64,000 nucleotides of DNA, taken from NCBI RefSeq assembly GCF_003332305.1, contig NZ_QOIO01000025.1, forward strand, positions 1 through 64,000. The letters are read 5' to 3'. Both the position numbers and the translations under genes were made by a program. This DNA is from Microvirga aerophila (GTDB lineage: Bacteria; Pseudomonadota; Alphaproteobacteria; Rhizobiales; Beijerinckiaceae). The notes under the pieces were generated by a model. The model made no database searches and was not told where the DNA came from. It saw nothing but the letters and a program-made list of their open reading frames with translations. Below are positions 8,785 through 16,775 of the stretch, one piece after another. Position 1 is the first letter of the stretch, and the number at the start of each line of letters is the position of its first letter.

Positions 8785-8849
8785 GAGAATTCCTTGTACT
8801 AAAGCTGTGACGTGATGCCTCCGCGGGCGCCGGTTCCGCGGAGGCTGTG

Positions 8850-8878
8850 ATATAGTCGGGAGTGTTCGATCGATTCAG
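8850..8878 (-). promoter_or_regulatory. Promoter of family A paralogue 2
   Basis: On the minus strand CTGAAT (8878-8873), a 17-base spacer and CTATAT (8855-8850). It matches the rhizobial sigma-70 consensus CTTGAC-N17-CTATAT and is shared, with identical spacing, by the next two family A genes. Confidence 0.65.
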
Positions 8879-9082
8879 AACAATCCAAAATATTTGAAGC
8901 GCAAGGTATCCACTCGAACGTCGTGCGCGTCATTGTGCATTGTACTTGAACGTATCGAGCCGATCTGGCTCCAAGGCATATCCACCCGGAAGTGGCATCC
9001 ATGCTATTACTAATGAATTCGAAGGCCGGTTGATGCCAGATACTGGATCGCCTCAACCACGGCCCGCAGACAGGTCATGCAG

Positions 9083-9110
9083 GGATGCCCAACCCACCGG
9101 GTGGGCATCC
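9083..9110. terminator. Hairpin between family A paralogues
   Basis: GGATGCCCAACCC pairs with GGGTGGGCATCC apart from one bulged base. It lies 170-200 bases downstream of the 9284-9694 gene, so it could end that transcript. No long T-run follows on either strand. Confidence 0.45.
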
Positions 9111-9283
9111 TTCATGTGGGAATTTCAAAGCCAGTAGCATTTTCTATTCGCCCGATGGCACCAGATACTTCTAGGTCACAACAGGAGCGTGGTCCCGTTG
9201 TCGGTTGGGGCAGCCCTACTGTGAGAAACACCTAATCCCAGTTCTATTTACGCGAGGGTCAACACACCGACCTTCTTCCCGCT

Positions 9284-9694
9284 TCAGAAGGGCGGTGGAA
9301 GCTTCTCGATGTCGTCAAAGGCCTTAACCGTCATATTCACAACATCACTGGTGAGCGCAATTTCGCCCTCGTAAGCGTCCCATGCCGCCCAAAATGCGCG
9401 CGCAAGTATCTCTTCATCGTCATAGTGGAATGCTCGAAGGAGGCTTGCTTCCCCGCTGCCCTCAATCCAAAAGGCCCGCCGCTGGAACGTATCCGGCGCA
9501 TGCTTTCGCACGACAATTAGATTAGCGTCGTCTTGGCATCCCTCCCGTATCTCACCGGGGTATGGCTTCCGAATGAAGTGAGTACGCTTGCGGTTGTTGA
9601 TAAAGAAATCGCAGTCAGCTCTTTGCACGTACGGGTCTATGTCGAAGTACGGGCGTAGCTTCTCCTCGAAATTGCATGCATTAAGCTCAATCAC
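9284..9694 (-). CDS. Family A paralogue 3, function unknown
   Basis: 136 residues, GTG start with AGGAGA six bases upstream. It has the clearest family A signature: RPYFDIDPYVQRADCDFF, HFIRKPYPGEI, NLIVVRKHAPDTFQRRAFWI, EEILARAFWAAWDAYEGEI and KAFDDIEKLPP. It is closest to paralogue 4, sharing YFDI-P-VQRAD and IRKPYPGE. No known domain recognised. The gene has its own promoter (9757-9785), so each copy is transcribed singly rather than in an operon. Confidence 0.65.
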   Translation of the reverse strand: MIELNACNFEEKLRPYFDIDPYVQRADCDFFINNRKRTHFIRKPYPGEIREGCQDDANLIVVRKHAPDTFQRRAFWIEGSGEASLLRAFHYDDEEILARAFWAAWDAYEGEIALTSDVVNMTVKAFDDIEKLPPPF

Positions 9695-9756
9695 ACTATT
9701 CTCCTATCTTATGTTTGGTATAAACCCGAGCTACCTTTGATGTTTCGGGTGCTCTG

Positions 9757-9785
9757 ATATAGTCGGGATATTCCCGATGGTTCAG
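9757..9785 (-). promoter_or_regulatory. Promoter of family A paralogue 3
   Basis: CTGAAC (9785-9780), a 17-base spacer and CTATAT (9762-9757) on the minus strand, about 63 bases before the start codon. The flanking CCCGACTATATCA is the same as in the paralogue 2 promoter. Confidence 0.7.
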
Positions 9786-10066
9786 CATACGGTTGACTTT
9801 TTCAGCTTGCCACCTTCGTTGCGAGCTTTCGCTCTTGCATGAAGGCGCCAAAAGCTCCTGGTTTCATGTTGCCTGTCTGACGTATTCGCTCCTAAGTGTC
9901 TGCCGGGAGCACAAAGCTGGACCGCTCACGATAAGGTCTTGATCCCTACTCTAATTCATGCTCCCCGCAGAGGAGCCCGACCATAGGCCTAGGCTCAAAG
10001 ATATCCCGCTTTGATGTTGGTGCCCTGAATTACGCTATCTATTCCGCACCCTCGTGCACGGACCAC

Positions 10067-10501
10067 CTATCCCCAAATCGGAAACTGTTCGAGATTGTCG
10101 AAAGCGCTCACGAGAATGTTTACAGGATTAATATCGAGGAAGACTTCTGTATCAACGTCGTTCGACAGAACCCATAAAGCACGTCCGATCGCCTCTTCGT
10201 TGCGAGGGTAAAAGGACTTCAGCACCTCTATAAAACTAGATCCCTCAGCGTACGTAACTGTGAAGGCGCGTCGATCGATTAAGCCTGGGCCATGCTGACG
10301 GACCACAACTATGCTCGCTTCATACCGCAGGCAATCCTTTCCGAGCTCACTCGTAAGCTCCCCAGGGTACGGCTTGCGTATCAGATGCCTGCGGTGGGGG
10401 CTCCTGTTGAAGAATGCCCAATCCGCTCTCTGAACATCAGGTGCAATGTCAAAGTAATGGTTTATAGCCTCGCGTGGACCACCCATGCGAACACCTAACA
10501 T
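10067..10501 (-). CDS. Family A paralogue 4, function unknown
   Basis: 144 residues from the ATG at 10501, chosen because AAGGAG lies seven bases upstream and the promoter lies within the longer open frame (to 10669), excluding that start. Family A layout: NHYFDIAPDVQRADWAFF, HLIRKPYPGEL, SIVVVRQHGPGLIDRRAFTV, EEAIGRALWVL and SAFDNLEQFP. The WDAY motif is replaced by SNDVDTEVF. No signal peptide. Function unknown. Confidence 0.65.
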   Translation of the reverse strand: MLGVRMGGPREAINHYFDIAPDVQRADWAFFNRSPHRRHLIRKPYPGELTSELGKDCLRYEASIVVVRQHGPGLIDRRAFTVTYAEGSSFIEVLKSFYPRNEEAIGRALWVLSNDVDTEVFLDINPVNILVSAFDNLEQFPIWG

Positions 10502-10564
10502 TCGTTTCTCCTTCGATTGTCCTCGCCAGCCATTTGGATCAACCCGTCGGGTTGGCTTGGACCC

Positions 10565-10593
10565 ATATAGTCGGCGGCTTTTGGCCTGTTCAG
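10565..10593 (-). promoter_or_regulatory. Promoter of family A paralogue 4
   Basis: CTGAAC (10593-10588), a 17-base spacer and CTATAT (10570-10565), about 63 bases before the ATG. It is the third member of the shared promoter set. Confidence 0.7.
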
Positions 10594-10681
10594 GAAAACC
10601 GAAAGAATTTTTGCACTGGCGGGCACAATGACTGACTTCGCCGTGGGGCTGTCCCGGTGTGTTCGCCACAATGCTTCAACG

Positions 10682-10716
10682 AAAAAAGCCCACTTGCAGG
10701 GTCGCTGCTCGCGGGC
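10682..10716 (-). terminator. Rho-independent terminator of family B copy 1
   Basis: On the minus strand an imperfect stem GCCCGCGAGCAG / CTGCAAGTGGGC is followed directly by six T. It lies about 60 bases after the stop of the 10775-11227 gene. The equivalent site after copy 2 has a perfect stem. Confidence 0.65.
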
Positions 10717-10774
10717 GTGAATACTCGGGAGTGTTGCAGATCACAGCCCGCGCCTGTAACCGGCGCGCGATCCC

Positions 10775-11227
10775 TTATCCTTTGTGCGCCAGTGGTGCCT
10801 GTAAGGGGTATACCTGTGTGGTCCAAGCAATCTGGATGAGGGTTGTAATGACCGCCTTCTCGTCCGGGGCGACAGACTGTAGTTGGTCACGAAGTTGGGT
10901 ACAAAGCTGATCCAAGTACGGGCGGTCCTCACGTGTGGGTAAGCCCATTCCAATTAGGGTAAGCCGGTGTGAGTGCCAAAGCACCGTCCACAGCTCGACG
11001 GATGTGCCCCGCCACTTTCCCTTATGTTTGGCTTCCTCAAGTCGTTCTTCGTACAGGTCGATGGGCTTCGGCAAACCCAACGCCTTAGCATGGCGGTACA
11101 TGTTGCCGATGGCTTGGCTGAAAAAAAGGGACTGTTTCCATGTGAATGGGTCGGGAATGGCCGAAAAGTCACCTGCTTTAACTTGATCAAGCCAAGTGTC
11201 ATTGTTGGGGGATGAAGTTTGATCCAT
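10775..11227 (-). CDS. Family B copy 1, helical protein of unknown function
   Basis: 150 residues, ATG start. It is clearly paralogous to the next gene along most of its length: MDQTSS, WLDQVKAGDFSAIPDPFTW, SQAIGNMYRHA, DLYEERLE-AK, YLDQLCTQLRDQLQ and a closing IAWTT-YPL. The protein is mostly helical and soluble with no signal peptide or known domain. The leader upstream of the start is also conserved between copies, so the duplicated unit includes its regulation. Function unknown; its relation to the nearby HUH genes suggests a partner or regulator, which is inference. Confidence 0.7.
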   Translation of the reverse strand: MDQTSSPNNDTWLDQVKAGDFSAIPDPFTWKQSLFFSQAIGNMYRHAKALGLPKPIDLYEERLEEAKHKGKWRGTSVELWTVLWHSHRLTLIGMGLPTREDRPYLDQLCTQLRDQLQSVAPDEKAVITTLIQIAWTTQVYPLQAPLAHKG

Positions 11228-11386
11228 GGTAAGAGAGCGGTCCGCGTTTTGAGCACCGGGATGATGCTGCCGTGGCTATTCTTCCGGCCTCGTCATCAGA
11301 AGTTCAGTCCGCCGTTCTCCCGGAGAAGAGCAACACGGGAAATGAGCACCAGCATGTGCCTTCAAGCTGTTTGACACGATGCTTCA

Positions 11387-11424
11387 ACGAAAGAAGCCCG
11401 CGAGCGGGGATTCTGCTCGCGGGC
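11387..11424 (-). terminator. Terminator of family B copy 2
   Basis: A perfect 10-bp inverted repeat, GCCCGCGAGC and GCTCGCGGGC, with a 9-base loop (11396-11424), followed on the minus strand by TTCTTTCG. It lies about 60 bases after the stop of the 11484-11933 gene, the same place as the terminator of copy 1. Confidence 0.7.
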
Positions 11425-11483
11425 ATAATGACTGTGAAGATTGGCGGATTATAGCACCACGCTCGCAACCAGCACGGGACTCG

Positions 11484-11933
11484 CTACCCCTGGTATGAGA
11501 ATGGCACGGGTAAGGGATAGCGCTCGGTCGTCCATGCGATCCTGATGAGGGTCATCAGGGTGGCCTTCTCGTGAGGAGGTACTGCTTGGAGTTGGTCACG
11601 AAGCTGGGTGCACAACTGGTCCAAATATGGCTCGTCTTCAGGGGCGGGTAGGTCAACCGCCATCATTACGAGGTGGTACGCATACCACAACGCCACCCAC
11701 AACTCGACCGTGGTCCCGCGCCACTGCCCCGTGCGCTTAGCTTGCTCAAGCCGTTCTTCGTACAAGTCCCTTGGCTTCGTTAAGCCCACGGCTCGGGCGT
11801 GGCGGTACATGTTGCCGATGGCCTGGCTGAGTAGGAGGGCTCGGTCCCACGTGAAGGGATCGGGGATGGCGGAAAAGTCACCTGCTTTGACCTGGTCGAG
11901 CCAGGCGTCGTCGGTAGATGAAGTTTGATCCAT
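11484..11933 (-). CDS. Family B copy 2, helical protein of unknown function
   Basis: 149 residues from the ATG at 11933 (MDQTSSTDDAW). The open frame extends further upstream, but only from this ATG does it align with copy 1; the extra part is the conserved non-coding leader. The conserved blocks are WLDQVKAGDFSAIPDPFTW, LLSQAIGNMYRHARAVGL, DLYEERLEQAKRTGQWRGT and YLDQLCTQLRDQLQ. It stands divergently 373 bases from the HUH gene at 12307. No domain recognised. Confidence 0.7.
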   Translation of the reverse strand: MDQTSSTDDAWLDQVKAGDFSAIPDPFTWDRALLLSQAIGNMYRHARAVGLTKPRDLYEERLEQAKRTGQWRGTTVELWVALWYAYHLVMMAVDLPAPEDEPYLDQLCTQLRDQLQAVPPHEKATLMTLIRIAWTTERYPLPVPFSYQG

Positions 11934-12306
11934 GAGGAAGAACGCAGTCCGGGTTTCGAGCACCGGGGTGGTGCTGCCGTGGTGGTTATTCCGTGTGGGC
12001 CAGGAGAAATTCAGTCCCGGCTTTGTCCTGAAGAAGAGCAACACGGGAAGTGAGCACGGGTATGCGCCTTGTGGTTTGGCGACTCACATGCTCCGGGCTG
12101 ACCACCCCATCATACGGTTCCAAAGTGGCATTGGGAATGTAAGGCCACGGCTTTGGGAAATAGGGCTTAAATATCCTTCACGTACAAACACTTAAGCCGC
12201 TGGTTTGCACTGCGCGCGCCAGCTCCTGCCCGCCAATCAAAAATTTCTTCACCGCGGCACAAAACTTCTCCTCTCCTGCCCGGAATAGGCCCGAGCAGAG
12301 GCTCGC
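11934..12306. other. Divergent spacer between family B copy 2 and HUH gene 1
   Basis: The first ~110 bases are the leader conserved in the family B copies, with GTGTTGCTCTTCT and GTGCTCA blocks on the minus strand. The rest should carry promoters for both directions, but no strong -35/-10 pair was identified. Confidence 0.5.
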
Positions 12307-13287
12307 GTGTTTGGTTTTGTCCTGATGTCGGGACGACGCTGGGACCACTGCAGGAAGATGACTCCCGTGGCTAATGATGAATTCCTTTACTCGCCTATTA
12401 CTCCTGACACAGACGTCTTGCTATCGAGCGTCTCCTCAGCGTCTCTCCTGGCGCCTGCGAACGAAGTGGAAGATTGGGACTGGGACCTCCCCTACATACC
12501 GACTGGTACCGTCCGGTGGCGGCCTTCGCGGCTTCGGAACGAGGTGGGCCTTCTTTACGATGCTATGAGCTTCATGAACTGGCAGTACAGTCGCGTGTTC
12601 AACACCCACGTGACGCTAACGTTCAGCAAGATGTGCATTGGGGATCATCGCGAGGCAGCAAGACTGATGCCTCACTGGAACAAAGAGATGAAGCGATGGC
12701 TGGCGATTGGGCCAGACAAGTCGCGGAAGCGTTGGAAGAAGCGCGTACGTGCGGCTGAGCCATCACCGCACCTGTGGGTCTATGTTTTTGAGAACGGCCG
12801 TGACAAGGGCTTCCATGCTCATCAACTCTGTTGTGTCCCGGACTCGCAAGTGAAGGCTTTCGAAGCTCACACTCTCGCCTGGTGGCGACGTGAGGCCTGG
12901 ATTGACTTCCCGGCGGATGCCATTGAAGTCAGGCACTGCCGCACTTACGATGAGAAGAGCGGCTATGAACGGCAAGTTGAATGGTTCAGGTATCTTATCA
13001 AGTCAGCGGCTCGAGACTTCGGATACTTCGGTCTAGATGGCCAAGTCCATTCCGTGGATGAGATTTTCAAGTTAGCCCCTTATTGGGAAACAAACCCCGT
13101 CTACTCGCCTCGCCTTCATGGTATTTGCCACGAGCTGTCTATGAAAAAGCGACGTGAGGCCGGATTTGTGTCAAAGCTGGGCTCGTGCGAGCTCGACGAA
13201 GTGTATTCCGGTTGGGAATTCGATGCCCGTCGTGAACGGATCAAGGCTGAAGAAACTGCAGCCTTTTTGGCTACCCTCAACATCTGA
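12307..13287 (+). CDS. HUH-type Rep/relaxase-like nuclease 1 (candidate)
   Basis: 326 residues; GTG start with AGAGG five bases upstream, though ATGs at 12325 or 12358 are possible. It shows the three motifs of the HUH endonuclease superfamily in order: motif I VFNTHVTLTF (about 97-106), motif II GFHAH (H170, H172) and motif III YLIK (Y229, K232). In HUH enzymes the histidines bind a metal and the tyrosine attacks single-stranded DNA at replication or transfer origins. It is a distant relative of the 15450-16775 protein, sharing also NAxxFxN-type context and the ending TLNI. No mobilisation or phage gene is adjacent. The assignment is by motif, not by recognised family. Confidence 0.6.
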   Translation: MFGFVLMSGRRWDHCRKMTPVANDEFLYSPITPDTDVLLSSVSSASLLAPANEVEDWDWDLPYIPTGTVRWRPSRLRNEVGLLYDAMSFMNWQYSRVFNTHVTLTFSKMCIGDHREAARLMPHWNKEMKRWLAIGPDKSRKRWKKRVRAAEPSPHLWVYVFENGRDKGFHAHQLCCVPDSQVKAFEAHTLAWWRREAWIDFPADAIEVRHCRTYDEKSGYERQVEWFRYLIKSAARDFGYFGLDGQVHSVDEIFKLAPYWETNPVYSPRLHGICHELSMKKRREAGFVSKLGSCELDEVYSGWEFDARRERIKAEETAAFLATLNI

Positions 13288-14016
13288 GCCACAGGTACTG
13301 TGACTACGGACGAGCTAGCTAAGGCTGTCCGCCGCTCGGAAGAGTAAGTTGCTTTCGGCTTCATGCCCATACCAAGTGGGGAGAAGTATGAAGGCAACTG
13401 CTCCTCGTTGGCATATAGTCAGGGGACGCGTCATCCTTGGTTCGGCTCTCGGCCATGATGATCTCTCTAGAGGGAGAGTTCATCATGCTTGTGTTCTCTC
13501 TCAAACTTGGTGAGCGCTTGAGGGAGGCTGTTCCTTGCTGAAGGCAAGGCTTCGCCTCCCGGCGAAGCCTGCTGCCCTCAGCTGCTCTCAAACCCGGAGC
13601 CACGCCGTCGGTTAGCCGTTGGATCGTGATACAACCCTCTTACGGGGAGGCCGGGGTCAGGCGGTCGGCCTTTACATATCGCTTCGTATCTGACGCGGGC
13701 GGACATTGCTGCACGATCCATCAACAACAATGTCGCCTGTGGGTTCGGGGGGCTCCCTTCTCCCACTCCTGCGACACAAGAAACCTTGTGCCGCTTGTGC
13801 CGATGCCCTTCGGCTTATGATCCGGCTGCCCCCGATCACCTGGCTAGCGATGAGGACCAGAGCCCATATGGGGCTGGCATGTCAGCATGAAGTGCCAATA
13901 AGGTGGGGAACAGGTGGCCGCACTTTTCCAGGAGTTGCGGTTCAACCTTGATAGGAGGACCAACGCAGTTCCATTTCGTTTCCATGGCGTGCGTGAAGAG
14001 TCATTGCATCAGCTGC
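13288..14016. other. Intergenic with hairpins, no gene supported
   Basis: About 730 bases. Contents: a perfect 10-bp hairpin AGGCTTCGCC/GGCGAAGCCT near 13549-13572 and an interrupted palindrome around ATGATGATCTCTCTAGAG near 13455-13486. An open plus-strand frame of about 85 codons (13630-13891) lacks any usual start codon. The hairpins could terminate HUH gene 1 or serve as a single-strand origin. Confidence 0.4.
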
Positions 14017-14538
14017 TTATCCGTTTTGAGATTTTAGTAGGGAAAAGAACCGCATCGCCGCAGCACGAGCTAATTCTGGGCGTCGCGCTTCAAAAGCCGC
14101 AGCGATCTCAATGCACGGGTATAAAGGCAGTTGAAGCTCTGGGTCGGTAAAAGGGGGCAGCGGTGTATCGCCAGTTGTAGGCCATGACTCCCCGACAACC
14201 GGCCTACAAATGTCAATACATGGTTCCACAAGTGTACGGATAATTCCCTTCCAGGCGGACTCAATATACATGGGGCTGTCATCGATACAGCTTTCCAACC
14301 ACTCGACAGTAAATTGAAAGTTACGAATTTTCGTCGGTGTAAAATCCAGTGCTGCGTACGCAATGCCGTCGCATAAAAGTCGCTCCAAGATAGCAGTCCG
14401 CTCAGTGCTCTGTACGGTAGCATCAAGCTCTTGCTTTGCTTTGACAGACTCTCGGACAAGGCGGGCCCGGGCTTCGGTGCGTTTCTTGGTGCTGACCCTC
14501 TGGGCCCGGCGGGAGTAGGTACTGCGATGTGGTCGCAT
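14017..14538 (-). CDS. Hypothetical protein of the island
   Basis: 173 residues from the ATG at 14538, which has AGGAAA six bases upstream; a CTATAT -10 element lies at 14595-14590. The N-terminal 50 residues are very basic (MRPHRSTYSRRAQRVSTKKR) and probably helical (ARARLVRESVKAKQELD). A mixed domain with LERLLCDGIAYAALDFTP and VEWLESCIDDSPMYIESAW follows, and the end is alanine-rich. No known family. The basic start suggests nucleic-acid contact, which is inference. Confidence 0.5.
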   Translation of the reverse strand: MRPHRSTYSRRAQRVSTKKRTEARARLVRESVKAKQELDATVQSTERTAILERLLCDGIAYAALDFTPTKIRNFQFTVEWLESCIDDSPMYIESAWKGIIRTLVEPCIDICRPVVGESWPTTGDTPLPPFTDPELQLPLYPCIEIAAAFEARRPELARAAAMRFFSLLKSQNG

Positions 14539-14864
14539 TGGTGGTTTCCTGAAGTCAGTTCGGCTGCGTCTGAAGCAGCGTTCCCACCCATATAGTCTTG
14601 GCAAATGGAACACTGCGGGATCGCAATCCAATTTTGGACTGCCATCTGGTTCAGCTGCCAACCTGTTGGACTAAGGGTTCTTGGCAGATGTTCGTGTGGT
14701 TGAATGTGCGGTCGCAAAAATTCCCACGCTCCGCTAAGGGGAGATGAATTGGACGACGCATCCGCGTTCTTTGCTCGAAATGCGGTCCGAGTGGCTGGCG
14801 ACGTGAACCTCGGGAGGGAGTGAGCCATTTGTTCGTTGCACGTCAGCCGGAACCTGCGTGATAC

Positions 14865-15073
14865 GACGGGTTGATATCGACCCGTGCGCTTGGCGTCTTC
14901 AAGCCGCCTCTCATATGATCGCTTGGGGTCGACATCCCTGCGATCGTGGCGCGCCGCTACATGTTCCCGATGGCTTGGCTGAAAAGGAGGGATTGGCTCC
15001 ACCTCAACGAAACGGCAATGACAGAAAAATCACCCGCTTCGACCAGTTCGAGCCATGCGTCGTCATTGTTCAT
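14865..15073 (-). pseudogene. Family B copy 3, decayed
   Basis: The start MNNDDAWLELVEAGDFSVIA and the block SLLFSQAIGNM match the intact copies, but the next codon is TAG where the others have Tyr-Arg-His-Ala. Similarity resumes in another frame with DPKRSYERRLEDAKRTGRYQP (up to about 14875). At least one nonsense mutation and one frameshift are therefore present. The remnant stands 376 bases from HUH gene 2, mirroring the intact copy 2 and HUH gene 1 arrangement. Confidence 0.75.
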
Positions 15074-15449
15074 AAAGGTTGTCCCGATTTTTGTGGATGG
15101 GCGTCCGTACGTTTCGGCTTGAGCCGTCCACCTCATTTCCGGCCTGATGGCTTGAATCTCGGCCGTCGGCCCGGACCCGAAGAAAAGCACTTACTAAAAA
15201 TGAGCACAGGACGTCGGCTGCGCTGATCACTTTCCCTATGCCATGCGTCGGGCGCATAAGCACTTCGGATGGGAGCGGGAAATGGAAAACCGTTGCATGG
15301 CAAGCAAGGCTCCGGGGCGCTGGCTAAATTTATTTTGCGAGCGAGTACGAGTTTCGGGCCATTGGAAACCATATCTCCTAGTCGGAGACTACCGGTGTTT
15401 ACCTTACAGCCTGCCGTGGCTTGCTCCTCCGACAAATGGGGAACCACGC

Positions 15450-16775
15450 ATGTCCTTCCATCCCACCTCTCGACCACCGCTTGGTCTGTCCGATAAACCT
15501 GGTCCTGACGGGTTCGTGCCGCCACCACATTGGGAACGAAGCCGGGCCGAGTTTGACGCTTATAACGTCGGCGTTGCCTATTCGCCTGATCTTCCGGCAG
15601 CCCCCGCATGGTGGTTCGGAACCGCCCATGAATTTTGGGACCGGCGGTATTGCCTTGCATATGAAGCGCCACCGCCGGGCGATTGCCCGATCGAGCAAGC
15701 AATCGGTTGGTACGTCAGCCACACGCTTTTCATGCTGCCCGTCCATACCACGCACCAAGCTAACCCATTCCTGCAATCGCCCGCCGTCCACCAACCGGCT
15801 GGTGCGACCCACGTGTCTACGAACGGCGACACGGGTGTTCCCGCTATCGTGGATGACCCGCCGCACACGCGGGATGATTACGACGATATTGAGGATTATG
15901 CCCAATATCTTCGCCAATCTGGTTTCGACCTTCGGGACGAACATGGAAAGCCGGTGTGGGTTTCGATCCATGGCACCGGTGAGCAGGCGCGCCTGCATCG
16001 GGCCATCAATGGTGATGGTAAGCGACAATATCAAAGAACATGGGAAGGTTATGGGCAAACCCAGCACCTTGCTGGGCGCGACTTCACGAAACTGTACAAC
16101 GCTGTGGCGTTTGCGAATTGCCAAGGATGGGTGTTGAACACTTTCATCTCCATCTCGTGGAGTACGGTCGGTATCACCACCGATCTGCTCGTGGAACAAG
16201 CGCACCGCCGGTTCAATGAGCGAATGCGCAAGTGGCTTTTGGAACGAGGCCTTCCGCTTGCATGGGTCTGGGTCTTGGAACGGGGCAACACGTATGGCCT
16301 TCACAGCCATATTCATGTTGCGGTGCCTAAGCAACATCGCCGGGATTTTATGCAATGGGCGAAGAAATGCGTGTCACACATTCCCGGGCGGCCACTCGTG
16401 AACACGGAAATAAGCAAGACCGTGCGTTTCGATTGCCGTTCTGACCGAGACGTCGCGGGTCAATGGTGGCGGTTCCCCTATTACGCAAAAGGCGTGGACC
16501 CAGCCGTCGGGTTCCGCGATGCCGACGATAAGCATATCTGGCGGCTTCTGAATGAAGTGGCGGGACTGACTCTGAAACCCCAAGGTCTCGTGAAGACGAA
16601 ACGGGCGGGCGTCTCACGCGCCCTGGATGCCAAGGCTCGAAGGGCGTTTGATGCCCAGTATGGCTTGCCGCCCTTTGCGCTTGCCAATGGGGGCAAGGAA
16701 CCTGCTGACCTCTACACCGATGAATACCTCAAATGGCATGATGCTCAATGCATATTGGGCACGTTGAACATTTGA
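15450..16775 (+). CDS. HUH-type Rep/relaxase-like nuclease 2 (candidate)
   Basis: 441 residues from the ATG at 15450, which has GGGGA eight bases upstream; a longer frame to 15243 exists but its first part has no support. The N-terminal 200 residues are Pro/His/Asp-rich and absent from the sister protein. From about residue 205 the HUH layout appears: WVLNTFISISW (motif I), GLHSHIHVAVP with H285, H287 and H289 (motif II) and PYYAK with Tyr344 and Lys347 (motif III). The C-terminus ends LGTLNI, as in the 12307 gene. It probably nicks single-stranded DNA. No helicase or capsid genes are adjacent, so whether it serves a mobile element or a host function is open. Confidence 0.65.
   Translation: MSFHPTSRPPLGLSDKPGPDGFVPPPHWERSRAEFDAYNVGVAYSPDLPAAPAWWFGTAHEFWDRRYCLAYEAPPPGDCPIEQAIGWYVSHTLFMLPVHTTHQANPFLQSPAVHQPAGATHVSTNGDTGVPAIVDDPPHTRDDYDDIEDYAQYLRQSGFDLRDEHGKPVWVSIHGTGEQARLHRAINGDGKRQYQRTWEGYGQTQHLAGRDFTKLYNAVAFANCQGWVLNTFISISWSTVGITTDLLVEQAHRRFNERMRKWLLERGLPLAWVWVLERGNTYGLHSHIHVAVPKQHRRDFMQWAKKCVSHIPGRPLVNTEISKTVRFDCRSDRDVAGQWWRFPYYAKGVDPAVGFRDADDKHIWRLLNEVAGLTLKPQGLVKTKRAGVSRALDAKARRAFDAQYGLPPFALANGGKEPADLYTDEYLKWHDAQCILGTLNI

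Noticed and set aside
13300-13347. 15-codon frame (MTTDELAKAVRRSEE) directly after HUH gene 1
   Set aside because: It resembles the start of a helix-turn-helix protein but stops at once; too short to support.
13413-13418. CTATAT on the minus strand, like the family A promoters
   Set aside because: No -35 at 17 bases and no minus-strand gene downstream.
13630-13891. Plus-strand open frame of about 85 codons after HUH gene 1
   Set aside because: The reading looks protein-like in places, but it has no ATG, GTG or TTG at a suitable place and no ribosome site.
14070-15002. 310-codon minus-strand open frame
   Set aside because: It joins the second half of the decayed family B copy to the wrong frame of the 14017 gene; the 14017-14538 gene with its ribosome site and promoter is preferred.
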